DNA of 40,739 nucleotides from Neobacillus rhizosphaerae (GTDB lineage: Bacteria > Bacillota > Bacilli > Bacillales > Cytobacillaceae), in NCBI RefSeq assembly GCF_937468385.1, contig NZ_CALBWS010000042.1, forward strand, positions 1 to 40,739, in the 5' to 3' direction. Numbering within the stretch: the stretch's first letter is position 1; every line of letters begins with the position of its first letter. This document shows, piece by piece, positions 39,304 through 40,739 of this stretch. The notes under the pieces are model-generated. The model saw only the letters and a list, made by a program, of their open reading frames with translations. It ran no database searches and was not told the DNA's origin. Position numbers and translations under genes: made by a program.

Positions 39304-40566
39304 ATGAAAAAAATAATACTTCTTACCATTATTCTATTCGTTACAATAGTCCCTTTTCATTTCCCTTTCTTAGCAGATACTCCAGAAACTAACAACATCA
39401 AAGCTGCTTTTATTAGAAATGATGACTTGTGGATTAAAATGGGAAACAGGGAGCGCAAAATTACACATGGAGAGTATGTTAGATATCCAAAGTGGTCTCA
39501 TGATGGGTACTGGATTGCTTATCTAAAAGTAAACAAACAGGAGGGGAATAGTTTCGTTACTAACGACCTCTGGCTATACAGTTTGAAAATGGATAAACAA
39601 TTCAAAGTGAAAACAAATGTAAATAACAATTTTCAATGGGCTCCTCGACAAAATAAAATGGGTTTTCTTGTTAACAATGATTTATTTGTCTTGAATACAG
39701 AGCCTACTAGACATTTCCTCGTTACTCAAATTACAAACAATATTGAGAATTTTTCTTGGCTTCCCAATCGCAGTGGTTTTTTAACATCCACTAAGGAAAA
39801 TAAACAACCAAATTCCGATATCATATTATCAAAAATATATCTCAGGTCGGATCAGCAAAAGCCTGTATTTAAACATTTTTATACAGTTCAAGTCGGAGAA
39901 AATGAAATCTATGTAAGCACTAGCCAATTTAAATGGTCTCACGATAAAAAGTGGATTAGTTTTTTATTAAACCCAACTGCTTCCGCATCTGCTGATAGTA
40001 ATACTCTTTGTTTGTTATCTCATGATGGACAAGCTTTTCAAAGGCTGGATGAAATGCTAAATTATGAGGATTGGTTTGAATGGGCCACCACAAAAGGTTT
40101 TCTAGGGTATATAAGTGGTTTTGGCAGAGAAGCAAATCTAAATAAACAATTAAAGCTGGTCAATGTCCCCTCCTTCAACAAAGAACTTTATACACCAAAA
40201 GGGTATGTCGACCAAGGGTTTTTTTGGAAAAATGATCGAACAATCTACGTTTCCCGCTCTAAGGAAAATAAAAAGGCTCACCTTGATGAAAGACCATTAC
40301 CAAACCTATATGAAATTAATATCTCTACCCAAAAAGCTAAACAAGTAAGCTATCCCGCAAAAAATGAAGGTGACTTTGCACCACAATTTTTCCAAAGTCA
40401 GCTCTTTTGGGTTAGAACGGATACACAGACCGCCAATATATTCGCTTCCCGAACAGAAAATAGGAAGGAAATACAATGGATTAAGAATATTTCTTTAGCA
40501 AGCGCGTATTATGCAAGATGGAATTGGGATGAAGTTTTTAGTTTATATAAAGGCGAGCAATTTTGA
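39304..40566 (+). CDS. Secreted TolB-like beta-propeller protein
   Basis: A 420-residue protein with an N-terminal hydrophobic signal (about 3-25, LADTPE at the likely cleavage region) and no lipobox. Repeats typical of TolB/WD40-like propeller blades follow: YPKWSHDGYWIAYLK near 62, FQWAPRQNKMGFLV, FSWLPNRSGFLTS and FKWSHDKKWISFLL. It is probably exported and binds a protein or cell-wall ligand, which cannot be told from sequence. The ATG follows AAAAGGAG. It is divergent from yebG and convergent with an rRNA operon, with a shared terminator. Confidence 0.85.
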   Translation: MKKIILLTIILFVTIVPFHFPFLADTPETNNIKAAFIRNDDLWIKMGNRERKITHGEYVRYPKWSHDGYWIAYLKVNKQEGNSFVTNDLWLYSLKMDKQFKVKTNVNNNFQWAPRQNKMGFLVNNDLFVLNTEPTRHFLVTQITNNIENFSWLPNRSGFLTSTKENKQPNSDIILSKIYLRSDQQKPVFKHFYTVQVGENEIYVSTSQFKWSHDKKWISFLLNPTASASADSNTLCLLSHDGQAFQRLDEMLNYEDWFEWATTKGFLGYISGFGREANLNKQLKLVNVPSFNKELYTPKGYVDQGFFWKNDRTIYVSRSKENKKAHLDERPLPNLYEINISTQKAKQVSYPAKNEGDFAPQFFQSQLFWVRTDTQTANIFASRTENRKEIQWIKNISLASAYYARWNWDEVFSLYKGEQF

Positions 40567-40587
40567 ATGTCCCTTTATACAATACAA

Positions 40588-40617
40588 AAAGACAACCCTC
40601 ATCAGGTTGTCTTTTAT
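40588..40617. terminator. Bidirectional terminator between the TolB-like gene and the rRNA operon
   Basis: AAAAGACAACC, CTCATCA, GGTTGTCTTTT: an 11-bp stem with A and T runs on both sides. It can end the TolB-like transcript (plus) and the rRNA transcript leaving the 5S gene (minus). Confidence 0.9.
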
Positions 40618-40619
40618 TT

Positions 40620-40736
<117 letters not shown>

Positions 40737-40739
40737 CTA

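Overview
The window looks like chromosomal DNA from a low-GC Gram-positive of the family Bacillaceae (Bacillus, Neobacillus or a relative). Gene order from ligA/pcrA/pcrB through yerC, yerB, yerA and the 12-gene purine operon to yebG follows Bacillus subtilis. Ribosome binding sites are strong AGGAGG types, and the 5S rRNA is of Bacillus type. Unlike B. subtilis it carries the glyoxylate bypass (aceB, aceA).

Layout from left to right. 1-271: a 21-bp direct-repeat cluster and the aceA terminator. 272-3223: aceB-aceA (isocitrate lyase and malate synthase A) on the minus strand. 3443-3922: a GNAT acetyltransferase. 3928-4870: almost 1 kb of non-coding tandem repeats of two unrelated hairpin units that share a 52-bp period. 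5007-10525: nirB-nirD-nasF-sirB-sirC on the minus strand, an NADH-nitrite reductase with its own complete siroheme supply; two FNR-type boxes lie upstream, one exactly at -41.5 from a predicted promoter. 10703-12986: a small divergent module with a ten-helix membrane protein carrying two D-x3-H-x(11/13)-H motifs, a 75-residue membrane protein and a His-rich duplicated lipoprotein. 13158-14705: pruA (rocA) with a cre-like site. 15011-21440: pcrB-pcrA-ligA-camS. 21830-25040: yerA, yerB and yerC. 25207-25518: a DUF2892 membrane protein. 25898-38643: purEKBCSQLFMNHD, translationally coupled almost throughout and preceded by a guanine-class riboswitch, a sigma-A promoter and a two-box PurR operator. 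38970-39167: yebG (NETI protein). 39304-40566: a secreted TolB-like propeller protein. 40620-40736: 5S rRNA, the end of an rRNA operon that enters from the right on the minus strand.

The coding content is mostly housekeeping and well conserved. The less explained material is the intergenic repeat load (at least five repeat families: 21-bp repeats, 52-bp hairpin arrays, a GGGGCGGAGCGCCG element of about 120 bp in three copies, an AAGCGGAAGCGCC element with a deletion derivative, and tandem GTCCTCATG hairpins) and the divergent membrane/lipoprotein module at 10.7-13.0 kb. All functional calls come from reading motifs and from family knowledge; no database search was run.
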